Shown: positions 1 to 9,662 of the stretch, piece by piece
Layout: each line of letters opens with the position of its first letter
How positions within the stretch are numbered: position 1 is the first letter of the stretch
Program-made: the position numbers and the translations under genes
DNA from: Dermacentor variabilis
Lineage: Eukaryota; Arthropoda; Arachnida; Ixodida; Ixodidae
Length of the DNA stretch: 64,000 nt
Reading direction: 5' to 3'
Assembly (NCBI RefSeq): GCF_050947875.1
Contig: NC_134569.1
Span: 261,961,100 to 262,025,099 of the forward strand
The notes under the pieces: model-generated
What the model saw: the letters and a program-made list of their open reading frames with translations, nothing else
Database searches by the model: none
What the model was told of the DNA's origin: nothing

Positions 1-2
1 AG

Positions 3-311
3 CTAAGTAGTTCGTCTGACTGTATCACTTCCGAGTCTGCACAGCCGGCAGTCGTCTCCGATTCCGTGGGGGCATCGGTAGCCTCCCAGGACTTGTTGAG
101 ACTTCGAGAGGAGCTTCCTGGGCAACCTTCTCAAGCTTTCAGCGACAACTACATTCAATTGTCCAACCAGGGGAAGGGAAATAGTAGTGGGACGACTGGG
201 TCTTCGAAGTCGACCGATACGCGTCGCAACCCCCAAAGTTCTTCTGAGGTACGCACGCGTCCTCATCGTGACAGAAAACGGCCTCCGTGGCTCGATGATT
301 ATGTTTCTTGA
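3..311 (+). CDS. C-terminal end of gypsy-type pol polyprotein (partial)
   Basis: The frame is open from the window edge to a TGA at 309-311. It reads a low-complexity Ser/Gln/Thr-rich tail and ends in an Arg-rich stretch followed by PPWLDDYVS. Basic tails ending in a short Leu-x-Asp-Tyr motif are usual at the C-terminus of gypsy integrases, after the chromodomain-like or GPY/F region. The catalytic domains lie upstream of the window. The following PPT and LTR support this. The tail is poorly conserved, so the family call rests mainly on context. Confidence 0.6.
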   Translation, partial: LSSSSDCITSESAQPAVVSDSVGASVASQDLLRLREELPGQPSQAFSDNYIQLSNQGKGNSSGTTGSSKSTDTRRNPQSSSEVRTRPHRDRKRPPWLDDYVS

Positions 312-601
312 ATGTAGAGCATTTTGCCGTCTTCGAAATGCCACGGCTAGGGGCCTCGCTGTGACATTTAGGAGACAGTTCACATGTTTCGTTCACACAG
401 GTATAAAATGTGTTTCTTGTTGCGGTGCAGTGAGTCTTGTGCAGTGTTCCTTGTCAGATTTTGTTTTGACTGACTGCCTGTGTTTTGGTGCCCAAGACTG
501 GTGCGCGTGTACGTGAACTTGGGCGGGAACGAACTGAATTTGTCCTTGGACTTAAGTGCGCATCTTGTGTGCGCGTTTCACTATATGCTTACTTTGTTTC
601 C

Positions 602-610
602 AGGGGGGGA
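602..610 (+). promoter_or_regulatory. Polypurine tract (plus-strand primer) of gypsy element
   Basis: AGGGGGGGA lies directly before the LTR start TGACGTAG. A purine run abutting the 3' LTR is the plus-strand priming site in LTR retrotransposons. Confidence 0.65.
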
Positions 611-905
611 TGACGTAGTATAGTGTCGCCCCTTGCCAGATCTCTGTGTTATCATACATTTATGTTTTGTAGTAGTTTAGCTAGATGGCGCACCCCCCTT
701 CTGTCATGTGACGAGCTGGGACCAATCAGGAGGTGTCATCTGGCGTGTGAAGTCCTATTTAGAATAAACGGCCGCAAGCCAGCTGAGTCTTCGTTCCGGT
801 TTTCATCAGGAGCAGTTAGCTCTGAGTCTCCTTCACTGCGTCGGCACTCGCCGCGCATTCGCTGGGCGCGGCCCCCCACTGGCCTGCCGCTGCCGACACA
901 ACACA
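611..905 (+). repeat. 3' LTR of the gypsy-like element
   Basis: The block begins TGACGTAGTATAG right after the polypurine tract and ends near ACACAACACA, giving TG...CA boundaries. It contains a TATA-like CTATTTAG around 755 and an AATAAA signal at 763-768, as expected for U3-R. The right boundary is uncertain by a few bases because the partner LTR is not in the window. Confidence 0.65.
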
Positions 906-1595
906 TAGAAAATAATATATCTTCCAAAAAGAAAAATTATAAAGCCCACTGTAAATAGAGTCAAACATTTTGAAGTCAAATAAAAATAGAGGCACACAGA
1001 AGCAAATATTTTCAGAAATGAGCTATTTCTATCAAGTGATAGCAAGAGCATTGGTATTAGGCCCAAACTTTATCACAAGTGAGATCTTCCCAGCAGTTGG
1101 AAAGTCAACCTCGACTGTCCTCACCATACTCTTAGCCCACACACAAAGCCTCCATACTGTGTTTCACTGCTTTCAAGAGTTCACTATGGTTTGGATGAGG
1201 GTCACCTGCAGCCTTGTGTCAGCCAACACTTTGCTTTTTGAGTTCAAGCTCCTTCAAAGAATAGGCGGCACAGTTCCTTTCCCGATTATTCCTCAATGTG
1301 CCGGTTATTTCTTTTCTTGTCCTCATTCCGCCATGTGTTCGCCCTACGGACCATTTGAAGCATCCTCTCAGTCAGTTGTACAGTCAACATCCGGTTTTTC
1401 GTACTCTCTAGGGGCCACGAAAATGTCTGAAAAATCAAATGAGGCAGTCCGAAGAAATCACTGCATGTCGTTTACTGTGCTTAGGGGCTCAAATACTCAC
1501 ATGCACATCTGAAAAAGCTCTGAAGGCCCACCAGTACACTTATTAGGAATATCGGTGCTCGCACTAAGACAGGAGGCGGAGGGTGCACACGTGTA

Positions 1596-2748
1596 CAGTC
1601 AACGACTGAATTTTCGGATGCCCAAATTTTCGGACATGCCTGATATTTCGGACGTCTTCGCGGCACCGCCACGAGCCCCATAGAATCAATGTATAAGGAC
1701 ATCTGAAGTTTCGGACGCTCGAACCCCCCGCCGTCCAATTTTCCGGACTTTTTGACGGACGGAAAGTCTTTTGGCTCCTCGCGCAGCGCCCTTGCGACTT
1801 GCAGCCAAAGCATATCACCGCTTTGAACCACAACTAGCCGAATTTAGCCGTCACACACCGATTTGGTCTGGCCACGCTGGCTATGTTCATCGCCGCACTT
1901 CCGCCTTCGGCAGAGTTTCCGGAGCGGCGCCATTTTGTTTGTTTGTTTGCGCAGGCCACGTTTTGGCTAGCGTGGTGTGTGGTTGTGCTGTTGTGTCAAG
2001 TGTGCTCTGCGACGGTAGGCCTAGGTGCTTCGACGCTCGTCAGCGAACTCCACTGTTCGCAACTTGAGGATTTCGCTTGCCTTCGATGGCGCCCACTCCG
2101 TCTTCGTCGTCCTCGCCGATGGCATCGAAGCGGGGAAAGCAGTACCGTCGGATGACGTGATCAACGACCTCCGCTCTGCTGGGGTTTCCATACCCACGGA
2201 AATAACTTTTGAACAGTTTGTTGACGCTGACAACGAGCGCGACTTCCGCGCAGAACTGACTGACGAGGAAATAGTCCGTCAGGTTGTGGGGGATTCAGAT
2301 GACTCCGATGTTGACAATGAGAAGCCAATGCCTGCACCGCCTACAGTGCAGAGTTGACGCGAGCAGCGTTGACTCTTTCATCGGTGTACAGTGCTGACAT
2401 GACCCTTGCTCAGATCGAGGCAAATATGATCGCATGCAACCGGAACGTCGTCAAAACAACAATCAACAAGTTCTTCAAGCCACTGCAGCAATAACACCGG
2501 CTGCCCGACGATGCACATGTGCATAATAAACCGGCAGTCGGCTGCATACAGTTTTTTTGAACGCCTCTTTTTATAGCCACTTCACTGATGCTGTGGCAGG
2601 GTTTCGGGAGCCTGTTACTTCGCCCTTTACCTCTAGATCTGAGAAAAAAAAAGGGTGCGTTTTTTGCATGCATTCATTTTTTCGGACTGCCCGAATTTTC
2701 AGACGTTTTTACGTTCCCTAGAGGGTCCGAAAAATCGGTCGTTGACTG
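1596..2748 (+). mobile_element. Tigger/pogo-like DNA transposon, internally deleted, nested
   Basis: The left terminus is CAGTCAACGACTGAATTTTC and the right terminus, read on the minus strand, is CAGTCAACGACCGATTTTTC. Both ends are flanked by TA. Copy 2 of the host repeat has the uninterrupted sequence GTGTGTATAATAAAGG where this element sits in copy 1, giving an empty-site comparison that fixes both boundaries. At 1.15 kb it keeps only the 3' part of a transposase gene. Confidence 0.85.
2025..2494 (+). pseudogene. Tigger-like transposase, C-terminal part, frameshifted
   Basis: The first frame (to 2357) contains ELTDEEIVRQV followed by an acidic DSDDSDVDNE run, the usual C-terminal part of pogo/Tigger transposases after the DDE domain. 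After one frameshift near 2340-2360 the reading continues to KTTINKFFKPLQQ and a TAA at 2492-2494. A short basic and aromatic end of this kind (K-x-x-I-x-x-FF) closes the other Tigger copies in this window as well. The HTH and DDE catalytic domains are absent, so the copy is inactive. Confidence 0.75.
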
Positions 2749-3541
2749 TATAATTATGGAATACGTACTGTGTCCCGTGACAATTGCCCCTTCCCACGCT
2801 TGTTAAGCTTCACCGCAATACTTCACGTACGCTTCACCGTGTAATATTGCTGTACTGAGGTAACGCTGCCTTTTGGGAACCGGCATTATGCAATACGTCA
2901 TGCTTTCTACGCTTCGAAGCCAATCGCAAGGACTAGAGGCAGAATCGGTGCCATTACTGACAGCAGCGAATTCTTTCAATGAAAAACACGGCACCAAACG
3001 GCAGGAACTCAATAGTGAACGTCGAAGCAGCTCCTAGCATAGCAGCGTTGGTGGCTAAGGCTGCCAGTGGATTTGCACGAGGAGTGCTGGTTCGAGGCAG
3101 CGAGATAATCAAAACTGCGGTGTGTGCTTTGATTAATGCCGTTTCAAACCTGTAAAATCAGAAAAAGTCCAGAAAATCGAACAGTGAAGGGTTCCTTGTA
3201 TCTGAAATTGCAGACGTTCTTACACACCGACTGTATGGGGCATGTGGTGGTGCCGCGAAGCCGTCTGCATTATCGGGCATTCCACATAATTGGGCGTCCA
3301 GAAAATCGGTTGTTGATTGTACACTGGCAACTCCTCCAGCCAACGACATGGTGTCAATGACAATACATTACGATTCCTCTCTTTTACTCGAGCCAGCAGT
3401 AAGGCAACTTTTGTTCCCTTGCAATAAAATGACCGCTAAATTTCCCTGATTGAAGCACAAATTCCCAGAGCTATCCCTGAGTTTTTCCAGACTATTCAAA
3501 ATCCCTGAGAATTCCTGGCTTTTCCTGTTGGTAGACACCCT

Positions 3542-3880
3542 TTCACTTTCACTTTATTTCCTTAAGAAGCCCTCTTCGGGGTATTACATAAGGGGTGGGT
3601 TACAAAGAATATGAGAAACAAAGAATATCCAAATGTTGCAAGGCGTAATGCGAGGCGATTTATTCTATGAAGGCAGATGAGCTGGGTACAGAAACGATGT
3701 TGTGCACAAGGCCATTCCAGTCTTTGGCTGTTCGAGGGAAAAAAGAAGATGCAAAAGTGATAGTATGTGCATGTGGACGAGCTACATTTAAGGAATGCCC
3801 TACGCGATGGGATATGCGTGATGGTGGCAAGATATGTGGTGCACGATTGAGTATGCTGTAGTAGAATTTGTGAAATAATC
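3542..3880 (-). pseudogene. CR1-like LINE fragment, RT C-terminus and 3' end
   Basis: On the minus strand, 3670-3870 reads a continuous stretch including HILPPSRISHRVGHSL and FASSFFPRTAKDWNGL. This is the C-terminal signature of CR1/L2-group ORF2 proteins (F-F-P-R-T..DWN.L). Downstream (toward 3545) is a 3' end with 'taatacccc..gagggc', a feature of tick LINE tails as I remember them. It is 5'-truncated and non-functional, and it abuts the composite repeat. Confidence 0.7.
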
Positions 3881-4096
3881 ATAAGCTGACATTTAAACGA
3901 CGGTGAGAAAGGGTTTGTATGCCAGATTACACTTTTAACGAAGTTACGCTGACATCGTATGAAAAAGTGGAGTGAATGAACCGGATGGTCCGATTCCGAG
4001 ATGCCTCTGGATCATGCCTGGATCATTATGCGAGAAAGAAAAAAAATGTCGAATTTTGATGTCAAAATTTAGGGGTGCGTAAATCTGCGTAATGAT

Positions 4097-4745
4097 TTGT
4101 GCTCACGGCATCGTGAAGTCAGAATGCCTTATCTTGGACTCGTATTGCGCGGCGCTAACAACACCCCAATTCACCCCGATGAACAATGTACAGCTCGTAT
4201 TTTGTTCAACAGCATTCACCACCACGTTGAGAAGATTGTGCTACCTGCGTGCATCCACAAACTTATTCTCGGGTGGGACTTCCTGCATTTTGCGTCCGCT
4301 TTTATACTGTGTAGGGAGAACGTCACCCACATCACAGATACAGCGGATGCTCCTATTTTGGAGTCGACACTTTCCGTCTTGACCTTGGCTGTCGCTACGA
4401 TCTGTGCTCTGGTTGTGAACACGTTGTAGCTGTCACATCAAGACAAGTAACCGACGGAGACGCACTGGTTGCCCCTTCTTCATGCTGCACTTCACAAGAA
4501 ATTCTCGTCGCCCCTTGGCTCATCTGGTTTTCGTGTGGCCGAGCTCTTCTGTTAGCCTGCAACAAAACCACAGATACTATGCTGTTGCCCAAAGGGATGA
4601 CCAAGGCAACCTTCACCGACTCTCCACTGATCTGTGTCGCAGCACTTTCCCCTTCTTCGTCACCAGCACCAGGCTCAAGTTTGGATTCTTCTCTCTGAGC
4701 CATATTGGTTCTGACCTAATTGCTGCCAAATGGAAAGTGTTACTC
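4097..4745 (+). pseudogene. gypsy aspartic protease C-terminal part and linker
   Basis: The frame 4097-4429 reads CTARILFN, then IVLPACIHKLILGWDFL. The LILGWDFL end is the second conserved block of retroviral-type aspartic proteases in this gypsy lineage; the catalytic D-S/T-G block would lie upstream and is missing. From 4430 to 4745 other frames continue with the Ser/Pro-rich linker expected before RT. Frameshifts and stops make it inactive. The RTE LINE begins at once to the right, and gypsy coding resumes at about 9663. Confidence 0.65.
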
Positions 4746-5232
4746 GCCCTTTTCATCATCATCATCATCAGCCTGGTTACGCCTCTGCAGGGCAAAGGCC
4801 TCTCCCATACTTCTCCAACTACCCCCGTCATGTACTAATTGTGGCCATGTTGTCCCTGCAAACTTCTTAATCTCATCCGCCCACTTAACTTTCTGCCGCC
4901 CTCTGCTACGCTTCCCTTCCCTTGGAATCCATTCCGTAACCCTTAATGACCATCGGTTATCTTCCCTCCTCATTACGTGTCCTGCCCATGCCCCATTTCT
5001 TTTTCTTGATTTCAACTAAGATATCACTACCTCGCGTTTGTTCCCTCACCCAATCTGCCCTTTTCTTATCCCTTAACATTACACCTATCATTCTTATTTC
5101 CATAGCTCGTTGCGCCGCCCTCAATTTAAGTAGAACCCTTTTCGTAAGCCTCCAGGTTTCTGCCCCGTACCTGAGTACTGGTAAGACACAGCTGGTTATA
5201 AACTTTTCTCTTGAGGGATAATGGCAATCTCA

Positions 5233-6591
5233 GGCTGTCTGCCAAGTTGACATTTCCAAATTCCCCGAGTTTTCCAGGTTTTCCCTGAGTGCCTTTGCAC
5301 ATTTCCCTGAGTGATGCAGAACTATGTTTTATGTCAAGACGGGCTGAAAACATATCGCCTGATTCTGTCACTCTCGAGTAAGCAGTTAAGAGTAAAGAGT
5401 AAAGAGTTTACTTTGGTTTGGATGAGGGACACCTGCATGTCAGCATCAACCAACACTTTGCTTTTTGACCTCAAATTGGCGACAGCACGCTTCCTTTCCC
5501 ATTCATTCCCCAATGCGTAGGTCCTTTCTGTTCTTGTCCGCCTTCCACCACTCATTTGCAGCATGGACCATTTTAAGCATCTTCTTGGTCAGTTGCACAG
5601 TCCACGTCCAATTTTTCGAACTCCCTAGTGGCCGCAAAAATGTCCGAAAAATCGGCCGGATGGAAAAAATAAATGCATGTCATTTACTGCCCTTAAGGGC
5701 TCAATCCGCCAAAGGAACTTTCGAAAATGCTCTGCAGGCCTGTCGGTACACGTGTTAGGCATTTCGGTGCACGTACTGCGACAGGAAATACCGGGTGCAC
5801 GTGTGTATAATAAAGGAATACATACTGTTTTCCGTGGCAATAGCCCCTTCCCACGCTTGTTATGCTTCACTGCAATACTTTTGTGTATGCTTCACCATGT
5901 AACATTTCTGTACAGAGGCGAAGCTAACTTTCGGGAACCGTCATTATGCAACGCGCCGTGCTTTCTAAGTTTCTTAGCCAATCGCGAGGAACTCAAAGGC
6001 GGAGTCCGTGCCATTGCTGACAGCAGCTAATTCTTTTAATAAAACACTCGGCACCCAACGGCAAGAAGCTTCATAGCGAACGTCGAAGCAGCTAGGCCTA
6101 GCGTTGCCGCAGTGGTGGCAACGGCTGCCAGCGGATCCGCGTGCGAGAGTGCCGGTTCGAGGTGGCGTAGTAATCAAAACGGCGGCAGTGGTGCCTTTGA
6201 TTATTGGCGTTTTCGGCCTGCGGTCAGGGCAAAACGTCCGGAAAATCGGACGGCGAAGAGTTCTTGCGTCCGAAATTTCACACGTTCTGATACGTTGACT
6301 CTATGGGGTACGTGGCGGTGCCGCGAAGCCGTCCAAATTATCGGGAATCCGCAAAGTCGGTCGTTGAGTGCACACTGGCAACTCCTCCAGCCGACGAAAG
6401 GGCGTCAAAGACGATTCATTACGATTCCTGTCTGTTGCTCGAGCCAGCATTACCGCGACTTTCGACGCTTTCAATAAAATTGCCGCTAATTTTCCCTGAT
6501 AGAGGCCAAAATTCCCCGAGTTTTCCTTGACTTTTTCCAGACTACTCAAAATCCCTGAGAATTCCTGGTTTTCCCGGTTGGTAGACACCCT
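5233..6591. mobile_element. Composite DNA repeat, copy 2, inserted in the RTE ORF
   Basis: The left terminus is AGGCTGTCTGCCAAGTTGAC and the right terminus, inverted, is AGGGTGTCTACCAACCGGGA, so it has imperfect terminal inverted repeats. The RTE reading is HSQIMNSR on one side and LPLSLKRK on the other, and AGATT is present at both junctions. Removal of the element with one copy of that 5-bp sequence restores the RTE frame. The shared inner Tigger-type MITE (5598-6370) was therefore already present when this composite moved. Superfamily unknown. Confidence 0.7.
5598..6370. mobile_element. Tigger-type MITE inside composite repeat, copy 2
   Basis: It starts CAGTCCACGTCCAATTTTTC and ends GTCGGTCGTTGAGTG, which is degenerate but collinear with the copy at 1381-3319. 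It is about 773 bp, carries no ORF of note, and supplies the uninterrupted version of the site where copy 1 received the 1596-2748 Tigger. Confidence 0.7.
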
Positions 6592-8734
6592 AAATCTGCT
6601 GTTCATGATCTGAGAATGCCTGCCAAACGCACCCCAGCCCATTCTTATTCTTCTGGTTATTTCAGTCTCAGGATCCGGATCTGCGGTCACTACCTGTCCT
6701 AAGTAGATGTATTCCCTTACCACTTCCAGTGTCTCACTACCTATCATAAACTGCTGTTTTCTTCCGAGACTGTTAAACATTACTTTAGTTTTCTGCAGAT
6801 TAATTTTTAGAACCACCCTTCGGCTTTGCCTGTCCAGGTCAGTGAGCATGCATTGCAGATGGTCCCCTGAGTTACTAAGTAAGGCAATATCATCAACGAA
6901 TCGCAATTTACTAAGGTATTCTCCATTAACTCTTATCCCCAATTTTTCCCAATCCAGGTCTCTGAATACCTCGTGTAAACACGCTGTGAATAGAATTGGA
7001 GAGGTCGTATCTCCCTGCCTGACGCCATTCTTTATTGGGATTTTGTTGCTTTCTTTATGGAGGACTATGGTGCCTGTGGAGCCGCTATATATATCTTTCA
7101 GTATTTTTACATACGGCTCGTCTACACCCTGATTCCGCAATGCCTCCATGACTGCTGAGGTTTCGACTGAATCAAACGCTTTCTCGTAATCAATGAAAGC
7201 TATATATAAAGGTTGGTTATATTCCGCACATTTTTCTATCACCTGATTGATAGTGTGAATATGGTCTATTGTTGAGTAACCTTTACGGAATCCTGGCTGG
7301 TCCTTTGGTTGACTGAAGTCTAAGGTGTTCCTGATTCTATTTGCAATTACCTTAGTAAATACCTTGTAGGCAACGGACAGTAAGTTGATCTGTCTATAAT
7401 GTTTTAAGTCTTTGGCGTCCCCTTTCTTATGGATTAGGATTATGTTAGCGTTTTTCCAAGATTCCGGTACGCTCGAAGTCATGAGGCATAGCATATACAG
7501 GGTGGCCAGTTTCTCTAGAACAATCTGCCCACCATCCTTCAAGAAATCCGCTGTTACCTGATCCTCCCCAGCTGCCTTCCCCTTTTACATAGCTCCCAAG
7601 GCTTTCTTTACTTCTTCCGGCGTTACCTGGGGGATTTCGAATTCCTCTAGACTATTCTCTCTTCCATTATTGTCGTGGGTGCCACTGGTACTGCACAAAT
7701 CTCTATAGAACTCCTCAGCCACTTGAACTATCTCATCCATATTAATAATGATATTGCCAGCTTTGTCTCTTAACGCATACATCTGATTCTTGACAATTCC
7801 TAGTTTATTCTTCACTGCTTTTAGGCTTCCTCCGTTCCTGAGAGCATGTTCAATTCTATCCGTATTATACTTCCTTATGTCAGCTGCCTTACGCTTGTTG
7901 ATTAACTTCGAAAGTTCTGCCAGTTCTATTCTAGCTGTGGGGTTAGAGGCTTTCATACGTTGGTGTTTCTTGATCAGATCTTTCGTCTCCTGTGATAGCT
8001 TACTGGTATCCTGTCTAACGGAGTTACCACAGACTTCTATTGCACACTCCTTAATGATGCCCACAAGATTGTCGTTCATTGCTTCAACACTAAGGTCTTC
8101 TTCCTGAGTTAAAGCCGAATGCCTGTTCTGTAGCTTGGTCTGGAATTCCTCTTTTTTCACTCTTACCGCTAACTAATTTATTGGCTTCTTATGCACCAGT
8201 TTCTTCCGTTCCCTCCTCAGGTCTAGGCTAATTCGAGTTCTTACCATCCTATGGTCACAGCAGCACACCTTGCTGAGCACGTTCACATCTTGTATGATGC
8301 CAGGGTTAGCGCAGAGTATGAAGTCTATTTCATTTCTAGACTCGCCATTCGGGCTCCTCCATGTCCACTTTCGGCTATCCTGCTTGCGGAAGAAGGTATT
8401 CATTATCCGCATATTATTCTCTTCCGCAAACCCTACTAATAACTCTTCCCTGCCATCCCTAGTGCCTATGCCATATTCCCCCACTGCCTTGTCTCCAGCC
8501 TGCTTCTTGCCTACCTTGGCATCGAAGTTGCCCATCAGTATAGCGTATTTTGTTTTGACTTTACCCCATCACCGATTCCACGTCTTCATAGAAGCTTTCG
8601 ACTTCCTGGTCATCATGAGTGGATGTAGGGGTATAGACCTGTACGACCTTCAATCTGTACCTCTTATTGAGTTTCACAAGACCTGCCACCCTCTCGTTAA
8701 TGCTATAGAATTCTTGTATGTTGAATGTGTGTTG

Positions 8735-9400
8735 TTTAGTGGCGCAAGGGCCAGGTATGGCCAAAGAGCGCCATGACTGATAATGTTGTGTTAAGCGCTG
8801 ATGTGTGAGTGGCGATGGTGGGATGTAACATGGCAGTAAAGTGGCCTAAAATCAATCAGTGTCATGGAAGCGTAAAGTAGTATATAGCATAAAATTATGA
8901 TAGTGATACATGTAGTGGTCTGTGGATATAGTACGCGTGATAAGTGATCATGGAGCTAAAATGCAAGAATATGTAAATAGCACTTATGCCTCCGGGGGGC
9001 CTTTGAGCCCAAAGGCTGGGAGGCAGGTGCTTTCTTTTATTGCACCTACCGCAGCAGAAACCTCTGTTAGAGCCTGTGCTACGGATTTCCTGGGGCTATA
9101 ATATGAAAACTATGTACATCTTTTAAAAATCGAAACAGGGATTAATGTTTAAAGAGAGGTTCTATACCTATAATCATTTGAGGATGGAGTGGAATTAGCT
9201 GCCGATGTGGTAATGGAAGATGCTTTTTCTTATTAGCGTCTAATTGAGTGCATTGCAGCAGGATGTGAAGCACGGTAAGTGGCTCACCACATTTATCACA
9301 CGTGGGTGGATCGCCACCGGACAAGAGGTATGCGTGTGTGCTGTATGTGTGTCCTATCCTGAGTCTGCAAAGTGTTACTTCTGTGTGGCGATTCTTTGAT
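8735..9400 (-). mobile_element. 3' end of an I-clade LINE inserted in the RTE endonuclease
   Basis: On the minus strand 9324-9230 reads PPTCDKCGEPLTVLHILLQC, a Cys/His motif (C-x2-C...H-x4-C) of the kind that ends the ORF2 of RNase H-bearing I/R1-group LINEs. A 3' UTR follows down to a compact hairpin-like end (GGCGCTCTTTGGCC ... GGCCCTTGCGCC) near 8735-8765. RTE endonuclease coding stops at about 9401 and resumes at about 8735, so this is a separate 5'-truncated insertion. Confidence 0.7.
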
Positions 9401-9662
9401 TCAGACTCCTAGTTTTCGTCTCTCCGCTAAGCCCCGGTAGCACAGGACGTGCCCGCTTTTTAGCACTGTATATGCTTCTTTTGGCCTCCTAACTTCACTG
9501 AGCCCTATTATATCCCATTTACTGCCCTCTAATTCCTCCAATAGCACTGCTAGACTCGCCTCACTAGATAACGTTCTAGCGTTAAACATTGCCAGGTTCA
9601 TATTCCAATGGCGGCCTGTCCGGAGCAGGATTTGGCTAAGCGGGAGCAGGATTTGGCTAAGC

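Larger units (their letters stand above)
1..905 (+). mobile_element. 3' end of a Ty3/gypsy-like LTR retrotransposon
   Basis: The open frame at the left edge ends at 311. It is followed by about 290 bp of non-coding sequence, a G-rich polypurine tract at 602-610 and an LTR-like block from 611. This order (pol C-terminus, spacer, PPT, LTR) is the 3' end of a gypsy-type element on the plus strand. The 5' part and 5' LTR lie outside the window, so neither LTR identity nor a target-site duplication can be tested here. Confidence 0.75.
1381..3319. mobile_element. Tigger-type non-autonomous element inside composite repeat, copy 1
   Basis: It begins CAGTCAACATCCGG after a TA and ends ATCGGTTGTTGATTG before a TA. 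These are inverted copies of the CAGTCAACGA terminus found in the nested Tigger element. The same insertion sits at the matching place in copy 2 (5598-6370), and a right-end fragment lies at 47511-47996. It has no transposase of its own and is a MITE-like derivative of the pogo/Tigger group (TA target). It is split by the element at 1596-2748. Confidence 0.7.
1180..3541. mobile_element. Composite DNA repeat, copy 1 (outer MITE-like element)
   Basis: The flanks 1180-1380 and 3322-3541 match 5400-5597 and 6371-6591 closely. Both copies end on the right in GTTGGTAGACACCCT, the inverted form of a terminal AGGGTGTCTACCAA. The left terminus, visible in copy 2 at 5233, is not recognisable here, so the left boundary is a guess. 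The right half has the repeated 'ccctgagaattcc' phrases typical of a very abundant non-coding arthropod repeat. No coding capacity of its own is seen. Confidence 0.6.
4747..9662 (-). mobile_element. RTE-clade LINE inserted in gypsy pol
   Basis: On the minus strand this has, in order, an APE-type endonuclease (9600-8175), a linker (8160-7585), RT (7542-6592) and a C-terminal region (5230-4745), then a (CAT)n/(ATG)n tail at 4754-4770. A short simple-repeat tail is typical of RTE elements. After removal of the internal I-clade fragment (8735-9400) and the composite repeat (5233-6591), about 2.9 kb remains, near full length for RTE. Its 5' end has a 20-bp unit repeated twice (9622-9662). Confidence 0.85.

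Noticed and set aside
970..1512. 180-codon open frame
   Set aside because: It spans the boundary of a non-coding composite repeat that is also present at 5.4-5.6 kb without a conserved frame.
4720..5221. Plus-strand open frames over the RTE C-terminus
   Set aside because: They are antisense shadows of the conserved minus-strand RTE reading (MRREDNRW, GRQKVKWADEIKKF).
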